Positions 63,901 to 64,000 of a DNA stretch of 64,000 bases are shown here, piece by piece. The position numbers were made by a program, and so were the translations under genes. The DNA comes from Tetrahymena thermophila SB210 (lineage: Eukaryota; Ciliophora; Oligohymenophorea; Hymenostomatida; Tetrahymenidae): NCBI RefSeq assembly GCF_000189635.1, contig NW_002476188.1, forward strand, positions 186,001 through 250,000, given 5' to 3'. Below the pieces are notes generated by a model, which was given only the letters and a program-made list of their open reading frames with translations, did not search any database and was not told the DNA's origin. Numbering within the stretch: position 1 is the first letter of the stretch; each line of letters opens with the position of its first letter.

Positions 63901-64000
63901 ATCTTTGGTAAATGTATTGTTATAATATGTAGCTGTGTTCATTTGTAAAAGCATTTCTGTTATCCAAGCACCTAAAGCAATAGAATGGAATATATTAGCA
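60935..64000 (-). CDS. CNG/EAG-like ion channel B, paralog of A, 5' end outside window
   Basis: Minus-strand gene cut by the right window edge. Visible exons: 64000-63314, 63252-62951, 62599-61848 and 61744-60935. The first begins inside the membrane domain (ANIFHSIALGAWITEMLL) and aligns almost residue by residue with channel A through S4 (LPLLLKIKGIMIILKKIEF), S5 (ILGHIIACTRN), the pore (CLYWSFAIMMHNLSEKPSND) and S6. The filter is again missing. C-linker LSLRRRVNSNLLKYY, a cyclic-nucleotide domain (MEEVIYAPNQMIF .. LKNGDSFGLFNFITG), a CAGCHSQDHMVDFC zinc knuckle and a C-terminal WKIDKVHEFQNYY module follow. The join between 62951 and 62599 is doubtful: the sequence after 62951 still encodes GILT as in channel A, then meets TGA, with no better donor. 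Either an unusual intron or a damaged cyclic-nucleotide domain is possible. The C-terminal half is Ser/Glu-rich and probably disordered. Confidence 0.8.
62304..62345 (-). other. Zinc knuckle (CX2CX4HX4C) in channel B
   Basis: The residues CAGCHSQDHMVDFC have the same spacing as in channel A and the same place after the FEKFMELKD/YEKFMEIKD helix, although most non-ligand residues differ. Confidence 0.85.
63494..63553 (-). other. Channel B pore loop lacking a recognisable selectivity filter
   Basis: Reads ECLYWSFAIMMHNLSEKPSN. As in channel A the YWSF helix is kept and an HNxxEKP stretch replaces the Gly-containing filter. Conservation of HN and EKP between the paralogs argues for selection, not random decay. 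Confidence 0.85.

Overview
The window looks like macronuclear DNA of a Tetrahymena-like oligohymenophorean ciliate. Every convincing gene reads through many in-frame TAA and TAG codons, at positions where Gln fits, and stops only at TGA. Spacers are extremely A+T-rich and full of short A/T tracts. Introns are GT..AG, A+T-rich and 55 to 760 bases long, which is too long for Paramecium. All coordinates below were read under code 6 (TAA/TAG = Gln), so standard-code ORFs badly fragment these genes.

Layout. From 1 to 24 kb there are unrelated housekeeping-type genes: a multipass membrane protein (+), a Rab2-type GTPase with five exons (+), a longin R-SNARE (-), a three-RRM protein with an ESRP/Fusilli-type N-terminal domain (-), an MFSD12-like transporter (-) and a large protein with two cyclic-nucleotide-binding domains (+). 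From 25.9 to 54 kb there is an array of six same-strand paralogous MFS transporters of the OFA/monocarboxylate type. One antisense leucine-rich-repeat gene and one antisense elongator tRNA-Met(CAU) interrupt it. Five of the six share one phase-2 intron at the same codon; the sixth has no intron. From 54.7 kb to the right edge two tandem paralogous genes (-) encode CNG/EAG-like channels. The second runs off the window at its 5' end.

Two themes stand out. One is local gene amplification: the transporter array, the channel pair and a duplicated noncoding block at 12.2-13.6 kb. The transporters keep their membrane cores but swap the central cytoplasmic loop, and one copy has a dense His cluster there. 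The other theme is family members that have lost a hallmark residue: channels without a GYG or GE-type selectivity filter, an R-SNARE with Asn at the zero layer, and an exonuclease-like domain without its DEDD residues. Both channels also carry a CX2CX4HX4C zinc knuckle behind the cyclic-nucleotide domain and a shared C-terminal WKID module. These are the best candidates for undescribed biology here.

Long spacers (up to 5 kb) show no convincing genes. Start codons, and splice sites inside the cyclic-nucleotide domains of both channels, are inferences from reading frame alone.
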